A stretch of DNA of 64,000 nucleotides from Oasisia sp. SBJ-2009 (lineage: Eukaryota; Annelida; Polychaeta; Sabellida; Siboglinidae). The stretch is from the NCBI GenBank assembly GCA_964017155.1, contig OZ024862.1, forward strand, positions 40,927,175 through 40,991,174, in the 5' to 3' direction. The translations under genes were made by a program, and so were the position numbers. The notes beneath the pieces were generated by a model, which did no database searches, was not told the origin of the DNA, and saw only the letters and a list, made by a program, of their open reading frames with translations. Positions within the stretch are counted from its first letter, which is position 1; every line of letters starts with the position of its first letter. Below are positions 32,515 to 46,433 of this stretch, piece by piece.

Positions 32515-32700
32515 CGCCCCCTCACGAACTGATGGCATCCTCCATCAACCTACAACACAAACACCACCCTTACAACCAGCCCCCTCACGAACTGATGGCA
32601 TCCTCCATCAACCTACAACACAAACACCACCCTTACAACCAGCCCCCTCACGAACTGATGGCATCCTCCACCAACCTGCAACACAAACTTTACAACCAGC
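32515..32700. repeat. 63-bp tandem repeat, 2.7 copies
   Basis: Unit starts CCTCACGAACTGATGGCATC. Follows a short CG-richer stretch (32440-32515). Confidence 0.93.
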
Positions 32701-34850
32701 CAAATCCTACATTCATGATGACAGCATTCTTCATCAAATTAAATTCATGCAAATAGCAACCCCACAACAATCCACTTCCAGTCTTTGTCTTCCAAATTAC
32801 CAACTAAGCCTCAACATACTGAAGATTTAACATATACATAAATGAAATAATTAATAATACACTGAATAAAAATATTGGTATTAAAAAAATGTATTAAACT
32901 CTGTACAAACTTCCGACTCCTAACCAACGCAGCCCCAAACTATACATACCTGACTGTTGATGGGGGTGGCACTGCCCCCAACTACACCCACTGCCCAATT
33001 ATTTCTAAGCACGAATTACCCAGGAAACAACACCTGAACTCTATTAATTTTAACACCATAGCCTCAGCTACATGTCAAATGTAGCAGAGATTTCTATTAG
33101 GAAAACCACAGGTGTGAAGTCTCTAGCCTGAGATAAATACACACTTGTAAATAGCAGCCCTGGGTTGAACTGAAGTACCCCACTACTCCTGCGAAGTAGG
33201 TGCTGTAATAACGCATTTACACCCTCCAACAGCTGAGTGTGACCCTGTGTAATTGGTGACAGCATTTCTAGGTGACAACCTTCTCAGAGCATCTTTGGTT
33301 GTTGCTCAGGGCAGGGGGCCCTGGCTAGGACACTGAAGGGGGCTTTGTTCGGACAATCACACTGAATGTCCATGACCATTCAATGAAACTACACTTTGAC
33401 AACAAACACAAGACAACACAGTAGTTAACCTATGTAGCAAACTGCTATGATAACTTATAGAATATACAATCCAGTAGTTTGGTTCTGCCACAAGCAAGCA
33501 TTGCCTTTGCCAGCCATGTTGATTAACGGTTATATGTGTGAAATACCTACATTGTTGCGATTGTGATATATCTTAATAGGAGTCTCACAATTTTATCTGC
33601 TATTTGATTTATACGCTATTCGCAGTATGTAAGTGTATTATGTCATGTATATTATATAGACAAGGCCATACTTTTTTGTTGCATAACTGACACACTACCT
33701 ATGATTTTGGAAGACCATTTTGCTCTTTCGCCTCCTGACGTTTTTACCTGTCCAATGTCCACAACGGGTTTTACCCATCCAAATGACAGATGGATGGGTT
33801 TCTGCATAAAACTATGTATACAGGCAAAACAACTTGATTCTGGATTTTGATATGTGAGTAGACTCAAGGCATGTGCTCCGTCCTGAGTGACATGTGATGT
33901 CTAACAACTTTCTGGTCACCCTGTGGACTGCGTGCTTTGTTGAGAATAATAATTTTATAATCAGTTTCCGCAATGACAACACGGCATAATTAGACGAGCA
34001 ATTCTCGCTGGGCTGCACTAAAACTATACAAATGCAGCTCCAAGGCACTCACTGTGACCAGCATTTAACTCCTGCATTCCACATTCCACAGCCATATAAA
34101 CTGTGACAGCCGACACAGACATCAACAATCTGTCCGGCAACAGTTGTGTCATATGCTTTAAGATCAAACGTAGCATCACACATTTCACAACTGTACATGT
34201 CACAACTGTACATGTCACAACTGTTCATGTCACAACTGTACATGACACAACAGTTAATTGTAGTTATTTTGCTGCACCAATCCACAATTAGAATGTTTTA
34301 AAGTTTGCTGATAATTCACACTTGACCCAAACTGTGCTAGGTGCACATGGGTAATAATTACTGACACGCCCAGCTGGCTTCCTGTTGACAGCAGACATTC
34401 CAAACTAGAATGAGGAGACTGATTTTGCAAATGACTGGGTAACACAATGTCACTGTGCCTAATATAAAATTTATTTTAATTCCTCTGACTCTGAGGGGTC
34501 TTTGATTTAATTTAACTACAGACTTGTTTCCTGACAGTGTTATCTATAGACTGATGTCGCGCCGTGTAATAGGCACTTGACCTCTGTTAAACTCATCTCA
34601 AATTCTCTGAGGATACTGGCGCCACAGACGTGATTTATTTGTTGTCACTGCCAGTTTATCATGCTGACTAATACAAGGATGTAAGAAAAACACATGGTAT
34701 GCACGTTGAATCATTAGGATGTTATTTGCATCATATATATAGTAAGCAGGCAAATGTGACACATTCCAATTACTACACACAGACTTACTGGAGTCGATGT
34801 TTTATATATATATATATATTTAATTATTTAAATATATATTATATATATTT
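32701..34850. other. Intergenic, upstream of TNK2
   Basis: No gene seen. A 15-bp repeat TCACAACTGTACATG occurs about four times at 34184-34250. Confidence 0.5.
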
Positions 34851-34919
34851 CTCATCATCAGCTGAGTAATAATAATAATATTATACTATTAATATATATA
34901 TTATAACTTTATATATATA

Positions 34920-34966
<47 letters not shown>

Positions 34967-34992
34967 ATTATTATTACTCAGCTGATGATGAG
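34851..34992. repeat. 26-bp perfect inverted repeat around a TA-rich loop
   Basis: CTCATCATCAGCTGAGTAAT... at 34851-34876 is the exact complement of 34967-34992. Hairpin-forming miniature element or palindrome. Confidence 0.88.
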
Positions 34993-36200
34993 CCTGCATT
35001 ACAAGAGAAAATAAAAAAATACATACATCCAGCATTCACATCAATAAGTCTATACTATAATAATAAAATAACTATATATACTACTGAATAGTTAAATCTA
35101 ATTCCAGAGGGGTATGGTCTTTTGTCCATTGGTCCTCTGCCCAGTTGGAATTTTGAAAAATGTGTTTTTTAAAAGGTAACACTAGATTTGCAAATGTGTG
35201 TGCTGTTTAATTTGGTATTAGGCAAACAACACAATTTAGAGATGGTTCAATGAAAAAACCCACAACATACAACAAAAAAGAGTTATTTTCTTATCCATTC
35301 AGACACTGGGAAAGAATCGCCGTCATGCACTGTAAATTAATCCAGTTGAACCAGATTTTTTTTTTATTGTTTTACAACTTTCAATAATTGTTTACAAATT
35401 GGGCAAAACCATTTCCACTTTCCCTCTGGGCAAAAGATTGTCAGGGGAAAAAGACCATCGGACAAATCCGACAAAAAGGCCAATCCATTTCAGACAGCGT
35501 CATCAGAAATATTCATTTCATCTAAATGGAAAATAATTACAAAAATGTTTGGCTTAAGGACATGCTTAAATTGAGTATTATCAATATCAAGTAAATATTA
35601 TCAACAATCACACCTGGTCAGCTTAATCCAACAAAATCCAGCAGCATGTGTGAATCTTGAGAGATCATGATATGTGAAATCAGATTACATTTGGCCTTTC
35701 TTGGAGCTGATCAATCACTGCCCATGTGTCCACGGGAGGTTTTCTCAGGTTATGTAAATGAACTACAATCTCAGTTATTCTCAGGTATGTATTCTCCAGG
35801 TGTGACAGGTGTGCTGGTCTCTATTGACCACCCAGACAGTAGGTCACTGGGCCGCTATATGTATTGACTATTGAGTTACATCGATAGCTTTATCTAGAGA
35901 CCCGTCCACCTGTCATTTGGAAAAACGAATATGGACGGGTAGAAAATGAAGGAGATTGTTAGTTATGCCTTGAAAGTGAGTGTAAATGGTGCCAAATGTG
36001 TGTTTGTAGTCCATTTCAGGTCATCAGGCACAATTTGAAAGTTTGTAAACTAGCTTAACAGTTAACATCAACGTGTCCACCGAAACATGTGACTGGCAAA
36101 CCAAAACATGTGACTGGCAATAATTTGATCCTGCATAAAGCCCTGGTTACATCTCTTTGAAAACACACAATATTTATCTACAGATTACAGCTTTTGTCTG

Positions 36201-36254
<54 letters not shown>

Positions 36255-37072
36255 CAGGTGCTTATAGAAATGTGACTGATGCAAAGTACCATGAAAATAA
36301 TTGGATGAATTTTTTTTACAATATTCTCCTCAAATTTAACATGGAATATTAAATGACTTGCTTTAGATATATAACAAACTTTAACAAACAGAAATGTGAT
36401 GTCTTGTTGTTATTTAAATAGACTTAAAACTACAAGAATAAAAATGCTCAGTATGTGATTGGCATTTCTGTGATTGGTGTCACAATTTGGTCCAACTGAG
36501 TGTAATAACAGTATTATGTCACACCAAACAAATTGACAACATTGATATAACCTTAGTGGCAAGTTAATGCACATGGTTATGACATTATATTATATAAACT
36601 GCAGTGTCAAAGTTGAACATATAGATAATTAGATATAGATAAACTCTAGGTAGATAAAACCTAAGTAGGTCATCAACACTGGATGTAAACAAGGCTTGAC
36701 AAAGAGTGGTTATATATACTTGTTTGACGTTGTTTGTAAGGACAAGTGATCGAGTGTATAGGATACAACACCCACCCATGAATCCCATATCACTGTGCTA
36801 CTTTATGAATATTATGTTGTTTATATGAGGTGCATAGTACATGTACAGAATTTTTTTAGTAAATTTACATAATGTTTTAATTTTTTGTCGATTCCATGTG
36901 ATATTAAATTTCAATTCATAAGTTAGGACAATGATATCTAAGACTAAATGGGGAGCCCCTGTGGTATCAATGTGTGTTTGTAAGTTGTTGAGAAATCATG
37001 TATGGGCAGTGCCAACACCTTGACATCAAATAAAATAAATGTAATAAAAAGTTAGTGTTCTATTTCATATGC

Positions 37073-37074
<2 letters not shown>
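34993..37074. other. Intergenic
   Basis: No gene. Possible degenerate inverted ends (TATGGTCTTTTGTCC near 35114; complement near 35440-35460) mark an old MITE. (TA)n at 36208-36251. Confidence 0.4.

Positions 37075-37133
<59 letters not shown>
37075..37133. repeat. (CA)n microsatellite
   Basis: Pure CA. 37134-38642 contains no recognisable gene. Confidence 0.97.
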
Positions 37134-37134
<1 letters not shown>

Positions 37135-38644
37135 AGGGTTAGGGCCGAAGCACTCATTTCTCATATTCATTGGTACTCGATGGTACTCGAGTAACTCAAC
37201 TGAAGTAGTGTTTTTTATTCAGTGCTTATTACTCACCTTTTTACTCAGTCAGTTTGAAAGGGTGCTATCAGGCATGATGGATGAACTAGGGCTTGAGTTA
37301 TTAAGGCACCCTTTCCAGCATCAAGCGTTATTATAAATACTTAGCTCTTAGTAGCACTTTTGAAAAATACTTGGTCTGTAGTACTTTACTTACTCTGTAC
37401 TTAACTTTCAACAATATAACTAAAATATTAGAAATGCCGATCTGTAGCCAGTAAAGTAATGGACTTAATTGTAGTCTTACATTAACCGATTATGTCCCAA
37501 ATGTTTGAATTTGATGAAGGCGATTTGTGAACAACAATATAATAATTTTTATAAATCTGGACATATTACAATGAATTATTATATGTAATACTAAGTATTA
37601 CCATAAACAAATAAAAATATTATTACGTAGAAGTACTCTTGGTGGACCTTTCATTGTAACAGAATGGGGAGTCAGAGTGGTGTGTCTCACCTGACTTATA
37701 ATTTTTATGATTATTATGCTCATAAAAATTAAACTGTGATTATGTGTATTGGCTACTGTGGTGACTTTTGACGTACGGCGACATTTCCGCCTACTTTACT
37801 TGCTTGAGTAAACATATTCATAATTTGACCGTTGTAACATTTCATCGTTGTAAATTGTCGATAGTCGCTTACAAACTGTTATTATATCCTGCAATATACA
37901 AACTGTACATTACTTCGCATTCAAATTTGGCAAAAACGATAAATAACTACATTAATGTTTTAATATCGCCCACCTGTTTAAAGAATTCCTTTGAGTAACA
38001 ACGATGTCGTCTTCCACGAATAGCGTGACGTTTCAGCCAGGTTGTTGTCTTATTACATTACCAAAATCCCTCTTGTTTTTGAGCAAGTATAGTCCGGTTC
38101 AGTACGCCAATTAAATGACTAAGAAACGGAAATAAAACGTTCAAACAGTTGGTTGTATTTGAGACGAATGTTTAATTAATCGCCAGGCGGCAGCACATTA
38201 TATTTACAATAGGCGAGCACCTGTCGCTGCCTGTCGGTCGTCGATCGCACTAATTCTCTACAAATTAAGGTGTACATGCGTGTGTGTATGCTATTTGTTT
38301 ATTTACGTTGTGTTAGTAGTTATAATTCATATAAAAAGGAAACGCGGCATTCCACAAAACACGAATCTAATATATGTCCATGGCTCCATGCCATGCTTTG
38401 TGAATTTATGTTGTTCGTGCACGCGATTTGTATTGCATGGTTATGCACTGAATTTTCATATTATTGTCACCAGCGGTCCCTGATACATGCTACGCCGCCA
38501 AAGTGGACGGTCCACAACTATAAGTTCCCATACATTGATGTCAATTTTGCAGTGTCTTTGAATCGTTTTCTCTGGCTTTGTGTTCTCGTACCATTTGTAT
38601 ATGCTCACTGTGCACATACAACCACAGACTTATATGCACATATA

Positions 38645-40004
38645 GGGGAAGTAGGGGCATGTCCGCACACTTTAGATGAAACACGCTATAGATAATGCAT
38701 TGTGTGTGCTAAGAGGGTGATATTTAGCATTCAGAATCAGCAATCGTATTACTTTGTTGTTAGTTAGTTAAGAAATCGCATATCCCATCAGATATTTGAA
38801 TATTTGGTCAAATGTAGAGGCATACGTTTGTGCGGACATGCCCCAAGGTACGGGGCATAACCGCACACTGTGAGCGGTTATGCCGCAGGAATGGCGAAGC
38901 AACAGCTGGTCTCACAGAGCTGACGATTAACTACAGTAATAATATGTATTGGTATGCGTACACTACTGACACGTGCATTACTATAAAAAAAACCAGAGAA
39001 CACAAATCAACGTTTTCAAGTTTTCATATATACGTAAAATTTAGAAAATACAGAGGCTTTGAATCGTAGTCCACGTTTATTCCTCCTTGAGAGTCAAAGC
39101 AAACAACAGCATAAATTTGTAACGGGGAAAGTCAAACTTTGCAACCCATCTTGTCTGAAGCCTTCTAGCTAAAACAGCATAGTCTCGTAACGCGCAAAGT
39201 CAAACTAAAAACTCAGGTTGCCGGCTGTGCGAGCATGGCTTTGTATGGACTAACGTATACGGGCAAAGTTCTATATTATAGATTATACATCATTTGTCAT
39301 CTTGGTTATTTTATTATATTAGCAATGATCAATTAAGCTTTATTTCTTTAACGGACCTAATGATACACAACATGGAAAATGTGACGTCAGCACGATATAG
39401 CCTATTACACATTGACGAAGCGATGACTGATATAATAAGTTTGATAATATTAAATAATTATATAATAATCATCATATATACTATCTCACATCAAAGTTTC
39501 CTATAATATTTGTTGTAAGCAGCTGAAGTATCTAAATATGTATCTAAGTAGACTACATAATATTATAAGCACCGATGCACGAAATACGTCTGCACAACGG
39601 GTGGGGCATGACCGCACAGGCCTGTGCGAACATGCCCCAAGCATCCAACACGTGAATAATTCTGAATTGCGCGAAAATGCTACTTATGAAAGTATCCTTT
39701 ATTTCACACAGCATAAAACATTAAAATGCAATTTGGAATTATGAGAGAAAATGTGTATGCACGTCTTACAGTTAAAGTAATACATATGAAAGCATATGAG
39801 TAAAATTACATCAGTGTTTACGAAAATAACATTTTATGTCATAACTTTGTAATTTTTCACTTCTATCAAAAAGTATGTGCAAGTGGATGATTTGGGGGTT
39901 AGACGATGCCGCTTAGCATGATTCTACTAACCAGATGTTACGCGATGCGCAAATAATAGGGTGTGCGGACATGCCTCAGTATGCGGATATGCCCCTACTT
40001 CCCC
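38645..40004. mobile_element. TA-flanked DNA element with GGGGAAGTAGGGGCAT inverted ends, 1.36 kb
   Basis: Ends GGGGAAGTAGGGGCATGTCC and its near-complement at 39985-40004, each flanked by TA (38643-38644, 40005-40006). Internal copies of GCGGACATGCCCC near 38833 and GGGGCATGACCGCAC near 39603 face each other. TA target suggests Tc1/mariner-like, but no transposase is visible. Confidence 0.75.
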
Positions 40005-40129
40005 TAAGTCCGTGATACAACCTCCTATGCGAAGCAGTGCTAAATGTGAGACAAGTGCTGATTGAAATAGGCCAACTTAATGATATTATTTGTTTTTATT
40101 CTGTTTAGAGAAATCTTGTAATTGAACAC

Positions 40130-41051
<922 letters not shown>

Positions 41052-41309
41052 CCAGATATACATCAATACACAACAAGCATGCTGGCTGAAATGGTAAAAT
41101 GGTATTGCTAAGCAATACCTACAACCCCTAAGCATAATATTACCAATCACCAGTACTAATTACATCACTACACAATATTTACAATTGACACCGTATCGGG
41201 GGGGGGGGGGGGGGTCACTCCTCTGCTTGCAACGTACATTTTCGCGTAAATCAGGAATGAGGGTATTAGAACACATATTTTTGTTTCGATTGGAATTGTT
41301 AATATGTTT

Positions 41310-41715
41310 CACCAAAAAGGTTCAGTCGCCGGAAGAGAAGGTGGAATTGTTGGAGACCGAGGCGGATAAACGCGAACAGTACACGCGTCGTCCAAACCTC
41401 CGGTTCTCTGGCATTGCCGAAGCAGTAAATACAAAACACAAATGACTTAGTGATCAGTTCAATAAAAAACTAGGGCTAAATGACTTTGGACCAACATATC
41501 TTGAGAGAGGTCACATACTCGGGGAAAAAACAGAAGAACACGGACGCCCGATCGATAATCGCTCGGTTCCGCAGTGAGGCGGAGAGGGACGAAGTGTTCC
41601 GTCGCCGCACACAGACGCTCAAATACAGACCTACATTAATGAAGACCTAATATCGAAGAGAGCGGCACTTGCATCCAAAACAAAGTCTAACAAATATGAA
41701 GAAAAAAAATAACGG
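41310..41715 (+). pseudogene. LINE ORF1-like fragment, frameshifted
   Basis: Reads VQSPEEKVELLETEADKREQ, YTRRPNLRFSGI, then in other frames LERGHILGEKTEEHGRP and IYINEDLISKRAALASKTK. This is the coiled-coil, RNA-binding and 'INEDL' order of L1/CR1-type ORF1 proteins. Stops and frame changes show it is dead. Confidence 0.65.
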
Positions 41716-41744
41716 ACATTGCTTTATAATTTCTTTTTAGTGTC

Positions 41745-42785
41745 ATACATGTTTTAATCAGTGTTTATGTTTTATATTAATTTATATATTTATATATATC
41801 TATATATTTTCGTATACATTTTTAGTAAAGGTTTTAATTTTATATTAATTTATATAATAAAGTTTAGTACAAAACATTTTAAAAGCAGTGTTTATCTTAG
41901 TTTAAATTAATTTATATAATTTATAAATCCGGGACATTACCAAGTTTAGAAAGTATTTAAAGACATATCTTTTTATTAGACATTTCAATTAATTTAAATT
42001 GTTTTGAAATGACGGACTTTGCATTATAATTTCCTTTTAGTGTAATAATATTTTAATTAGTGTTTATGTTTTAGATTAATTTATAGATTTATATGTATGT
42101 TTACGTACATAGTTTTAGAAAGGATTTTAATTTTATATTAATATATATAATTTGCATACCATGTTTTAGTACTATACATCTTAAAAGCAGTGTTTAATAT
42201 AATATATTTTTTTATATCATTTACATGCGAGTTAGTATGATTTATATTAATTTATATAATTTACATTTTTATTTATTAATATAGCGTGTGGGTACCTTTC
42301 ATCGACAGGGTCCCTAATGATCGACCGTTTCATAAATGCAATACATTTGGTGTTGACTGTTACTGTACTAACGTAATTGTATATGTGTAAACAAACACGC
42401 AAACTGATGTCATGGGCGAATAAAATCATTGTTGACAAATCATTACTCAAGTTTATGGCGAATTATGTGCTGAGGTCGATCATTAGGGACCCCCCTGTGA
42501 CCAATAGGGTGAGAAGGTAATCACTGCTGGTATTTTGTCACCAAATTGTATCAAACTATTTTGTTGTGTTTGTAGAAATCGTCAATGAATATGCTTTGAA
42601 TAAAGAATAATACAAATTGCGTAACTTTACATCAAAGGCGAATAAAACGCGGAAAACTACGCAAACACGGTCGATCATAGGCCGACGCTACATTAATTTT
42701 AGTATTTTTGTTGTGCAGCGCATCGATCCGCCATGCGGGAATTAGCGCTATATAAAAACTGTATTATTATTATATTATTAAGAAG
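41745..42785 (+). mobile_element. LINE 3' region and tail, interrupted by a MITE
   Basis: AT-rich blocks related to 20430-20785, ending with CGCATCGATCCGCCATGCGG, GCGCTATATAAA and a TTATTATTA tail at 42712-42785. With the ORF1 fragment it may be one truncated copy. Confidence 0.6.
42309..42495. mobile_element. Miniature inverted-repeat element, 0.19 kb
   Basis: GGTCCCTAATGATCGACC at the left end and GGTCGATCATTAGGGACC at the right; sits between parts of the LINE tail. Target duplication not clear. Confidence 0.65.
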
Positions 42786-43764
42786 GCCAGTGACTTCTTG
42801 ACATACGCGGGAAGAATCATGATGAAATAAAGAGTGACTGATAAATGACGTCCTCTCTCCAAAAGATTTGGACATGTACCAAGCCAAACATTATGTAAGG
42901 TCATTAGTGGGCGTCTAAAGTCGTTACTATATATCATATTACGACTGTAATTTCTTATTATTTTATAATCAAGAGCAATTTGTTTTATTTTGATAAAAAA
43001 ATATTCAATCACATATGTTATTACTGAGTTTTCGGACTGTATTGTATACTTGTTGACATGTGATAGAATAATTCTCATGACGTGTTGCTGTTACATATTA
43101 TGTGTTCTGCTACATAACTATTAATCATGTATATGTCATTTAAATCTAGCGTTTAAACGTTAACATGGCATCTCGTAGAAGTAATTATCAGATAATCGGG
43201 AAATGCAATACGACTCTAATTACTTTCACTGTTATCACTATTAACTGGAGTGATTAGTCTTTTTATCTCTTACTCAATGGACATCTCATGATGTTTTTGA
43301 TATCATGCCTAGTTGGCTTTTCCGTTTTTCTTTTGTTATGTTGTCAGACAAAAATCCTTGCGGTGTAGGCCCTATATCTACAACTACTGTTCTTGTTTAA
43401 TATACGTTTATGTTACGATAGTACGCAACTCTGGAAGGATTACAGGTTTTGCTGTCTGATTTTTTGCCACTACCAAATATATACTGAATTGTTTGAACAA
43501 CGTCACATGCAAATATATAAAATGCTCACAGAAAAAGTGTTACATTTAGATTATCAATTTCTAAAATCTCAATTTCTAAAACGCTTTTCGCACCCATCTC
43601 TCGCCCTCCCGCGCGTGAAACAATCTCTCCAGTTTGTGATTCGTCCTACGGTTTCTAATTTTTGTAACCTCCCATAATGGGAGCAATCACGTGGATCGAC
43701 GTAGGGCCACCGAAGCCAAAAGCGAATTCGAAGCCGGCACCTCGTTCTACTTCGAAGACGAAAT
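42786..43764. other. Intergenic
   Basis: AT-rich, no recognised gene; the last 90 bp before 43765 may belong to the hAT fragment. Confidence 0.45.
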
Positions 43765-44211
43765 ATGCCTCAACGTTTCTCCAAGCGTGGGTCTGCGATC
43801 TGCACAGGATCAGCAGAAGTGACCGAGGGTTGTCACATACGTTTTGCTGAATATGCTACTCGCATTTTAGTGTTGCTGCAGGAGGATGGCATGGGGAAGG
43901 GTAAGACCAGCACTGGAAGCCATCGGTCTGCCACCTTGTGTGCTGTTGTGTTACCACTGCTGTCCCTCCCAAACAGCAACGCAGACAGTGAGAGGGGCTT
44001 TTCAATTGTGAAAAAGATTGATACAGACAGTAGGTCTGACCTTGGCCAGGACACAATATGTGCCTTGTTCAGCTGCAAGCTGAACACAGAGGACAGTTGT
44101 TTTAAGTTTCAGCCTTCAGACGAACTGTTGAAGTCTGTCAAGTCGGCAACATGGCAGTATGTGAAGGCCCACCCTTCACACGAGTGCGCTGTTTTTGCAG
44201 AGGGTTGTTAA
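43765..44211 (+). pseudogene. hAT transposase C-terminal (dimerisation domain) fragment
   Basis: 148-codon frame with LSLPNSNADSERGFSIVKKI then RSDLGQDTICALFSCKLN and WQYVKAHPSHE. LPxSNADxERxFS...K...R is the hAT dimerisation signature. The N-terminal BED finger and catalytic core are missing, so a fragment. Not related by sequence to the hAT relic at 6.7-9.0 kb as far as I can see. Confidence 0.8.
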
Positions 44212-44278
44212 CTGTGATGGTTGGTTTTAATGTAAATTGTCCACCATTTAGTATGGTTTTATAGTGTTCTACACATGG

Positions 44279-44705
44279 GTTTTTCTCCAGATAATATGAA
44301 AATTGCGAACGTATTTCCAATTTTTTAAATGATGATGAAACATCGTTTTGTAAGCATGTACCGATATCTCTGCTGTCAGTTATCTCAAAGGTCATTGAAA
44401 AAAGTTATATATAACGAGATATATTCTTTTTATACTAAACTCCAACTTTTTAATGATAACAAGTATGGATTTAAATTTGATCACTCAACGAATTACGCCA
44501 TTATGGAAGTTATCGACAGAACAATAACTGCTGCTAACGAAATAGCCACGGATACATACATTTTTAGATTTATCAAAAGCATTTGATAATGTAGACCATT
44601 AAATTGCATTAAGCAAATTACATTTGTATGGGACGGATGGTGCTGCCCTAAAGTTAATGGAAAATTACTTGAATAATAGAACACAATACGTTATTTACAA
44701 TTAAT
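44279..44705 (+). pseudogene. LINE reverse-transcriptase core fragment, frameshifted
   Basis: Plus-strand fragments PDNMKIANVFPIF, KKVIYNEIYSFYTKLQLF, KYGFKFDHSTNYAIMEVIDR, then AFDNVDH in another frame and ALSKLHLYG, ALKLMENYLNNRTQYV. This is the order of RT blocks 0-4 in CR1/Jockey-type elements; the catalytic YADD region is not present. At least three frame changes. Confidence 0.85.
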
Positions 44706-45091
44706 CAATACATTGTATTTAAGTGATCCAACTTGTTAGATCTACAATAAAAAAGATCTATGTATAATGGATGTTGCCTTAGTATACTATATATTGTGTA
44801 TTTTTATGTACTTATTGCTCTTAATGTTTTTATTATTACATCGTTTTCAACAGATTGTATTTAAGTGAGCCAACGTTTGACTAAAACCTTTAGGTTTGCA
44901 ATTTAAAAAAAACATTACTATGTCTGACGGATGATGCCTGGCATATTTGATGTTGACATTGTCTGGATTTTAATGTACATATTGTACCCATTGTTTTGTT
45001 ATTATATTATTGGTTTATTAATTATATATTTGTTTATTTGTCATTCCTGTTATTGGGCTCTATATGAACCAGTTGCAGTCTAAATAAATAC

Positions 45092-46433
45092 AATGAATAA
45101 ATACAATGAATACAATGAATACAATGAATACAATGAATACAATGAATACAATGAATACAATGAATACAATGAATACAATGAATACAATACAGTACAGTAC
45201 AGTACAGTACAGTACAGTACAGTACAGTACAGTACAGTACAGTACAGTACAGTACAGTACAGTACAGTACAGTACAGTACAGTACAGTACAGTACAGTAC
45301 AGTACAGTACAGTACAGTACAGTACAGTACAGTACAGTACAGTACAGTACAGTACAGTACAGTACAGTACAGTACAGTACAGTACAGTACAGTACAGTAC
45401 AGTACAGTACAGTACAGTACAGTACAGTACAGTACAGTACAGTACAGTACAGTACAGTACAGTACAGTACAGTACAGTACAGTACAGTACAGTACAGTAC
45501 AGTACAGTACAGTACAGTACAGTACAGTACAGTACAGTACAGTACAGTACAGTACAGTACAGTACAGTACAGTACAGTACAGTACAGTACAGTACAGTAC
45601 AGTACAGTACAGTACAGTACAGTACAGTACAGTACAGTACAGTACAGTACAGTACAGTACAGTACAGTACAGTACAGTACAGTACAGTACAGTACAGTAC
45701 AGTACAGTACAGTACAGTACAGTACAGTACAGTACAGTACAGTACAGTACAGTACAAGACAAGACAAGACAAGACAAGACAAGACAAGACAAGACAAGAC
45801 AAGACAAGACAAGACAAGACAAGACAAGACAAGACAAGACAGTGCCGTGCCGTGCCGTGCCGTGCCGTGCCGTGCCGTGCCGTGCCGTGCCGTGCCGTGC
45901 CGTGCCGTGCCGTGCCGTGCCGTGCCGTGCCGTGCCGTGCCGTGCCGTGCCGTGCCGTGCCGTGCCGTGCCGTGCCGTGCCGTGCCGTGCCGTGCCGTGC
46001 CGTGCCGTGCCGTGCCGTGCCGTGCCGTGCCGTGCCGTGCCGTGCCGTGCCGTGCCGTGCCGTGCCGTGCCGTGCCGTGCCGTGCCGTGCCGTGCCGTGC
46101 CGTGCCGTGCCGTGCCGTGCCGTGCCGTGCCGTGCCGTGCCGTGCCGTGCCGTGCCGTGCCGTGCCGTGCCGTGCCGTGCCGTGCCGTGCCGTGCCGTGC
46201 CGTGCCGTGCCGTGCCGTGCCGTGCCGTGCCGTGCCGTGCCGTGCCGTGCAGTGCAGTGCAGTGCAGTGCAGTGCAGTGCAGTGCAGTGCAGTGCAGTGC
46301 AGTGCAGTGCAGTGCAGTGCAGTGCAGTGCAGTGCAGTGCAGTGCAGTGCAGTGCAGTGCAGTGCAGTGCAGTGCAGTGCAGTGCAGTGCAGTGCAGTGC
46401 AGTGCAGTGCAGTGCAGTGCAGTGCAGTGCAAT
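45092..46433. repeat. 1.34 kb pentanucleotide array in four homogeneous blocks
   Basis: Nine ATACAATGA-type 9-mers (45092-45185), then AGTAC about 114 times (to 45755), AAGAC about 17 times (to 45840), CGTGC about 81 times (to about 46250), AGTGC about 36 times (to 46430). Open frames of 450-490 codons on both strands are artefacts of stop-free 5-mers. Confidence 0.98.

Noticed and set aside
31315..32538. Open frames of 399 and 407 codons on opposite strands
   Set aside because: Both are repeats of a 9-codon unit from a 27-bp minisatellite with no domain; openness follows from unit length.
37055..37336. 93-codon frame with MDELGLELLRHPFQHQ as a protein fragment
   Set aside because: Starts in a CA microsatellite and lies in AAGTAC-type repeat sequence; similarity judged chance.
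38270..38695. 141-codon plus-strand frame
   Set aside because: Runs into the end of the TA-flanked element; no recognisable domain and no splice context.
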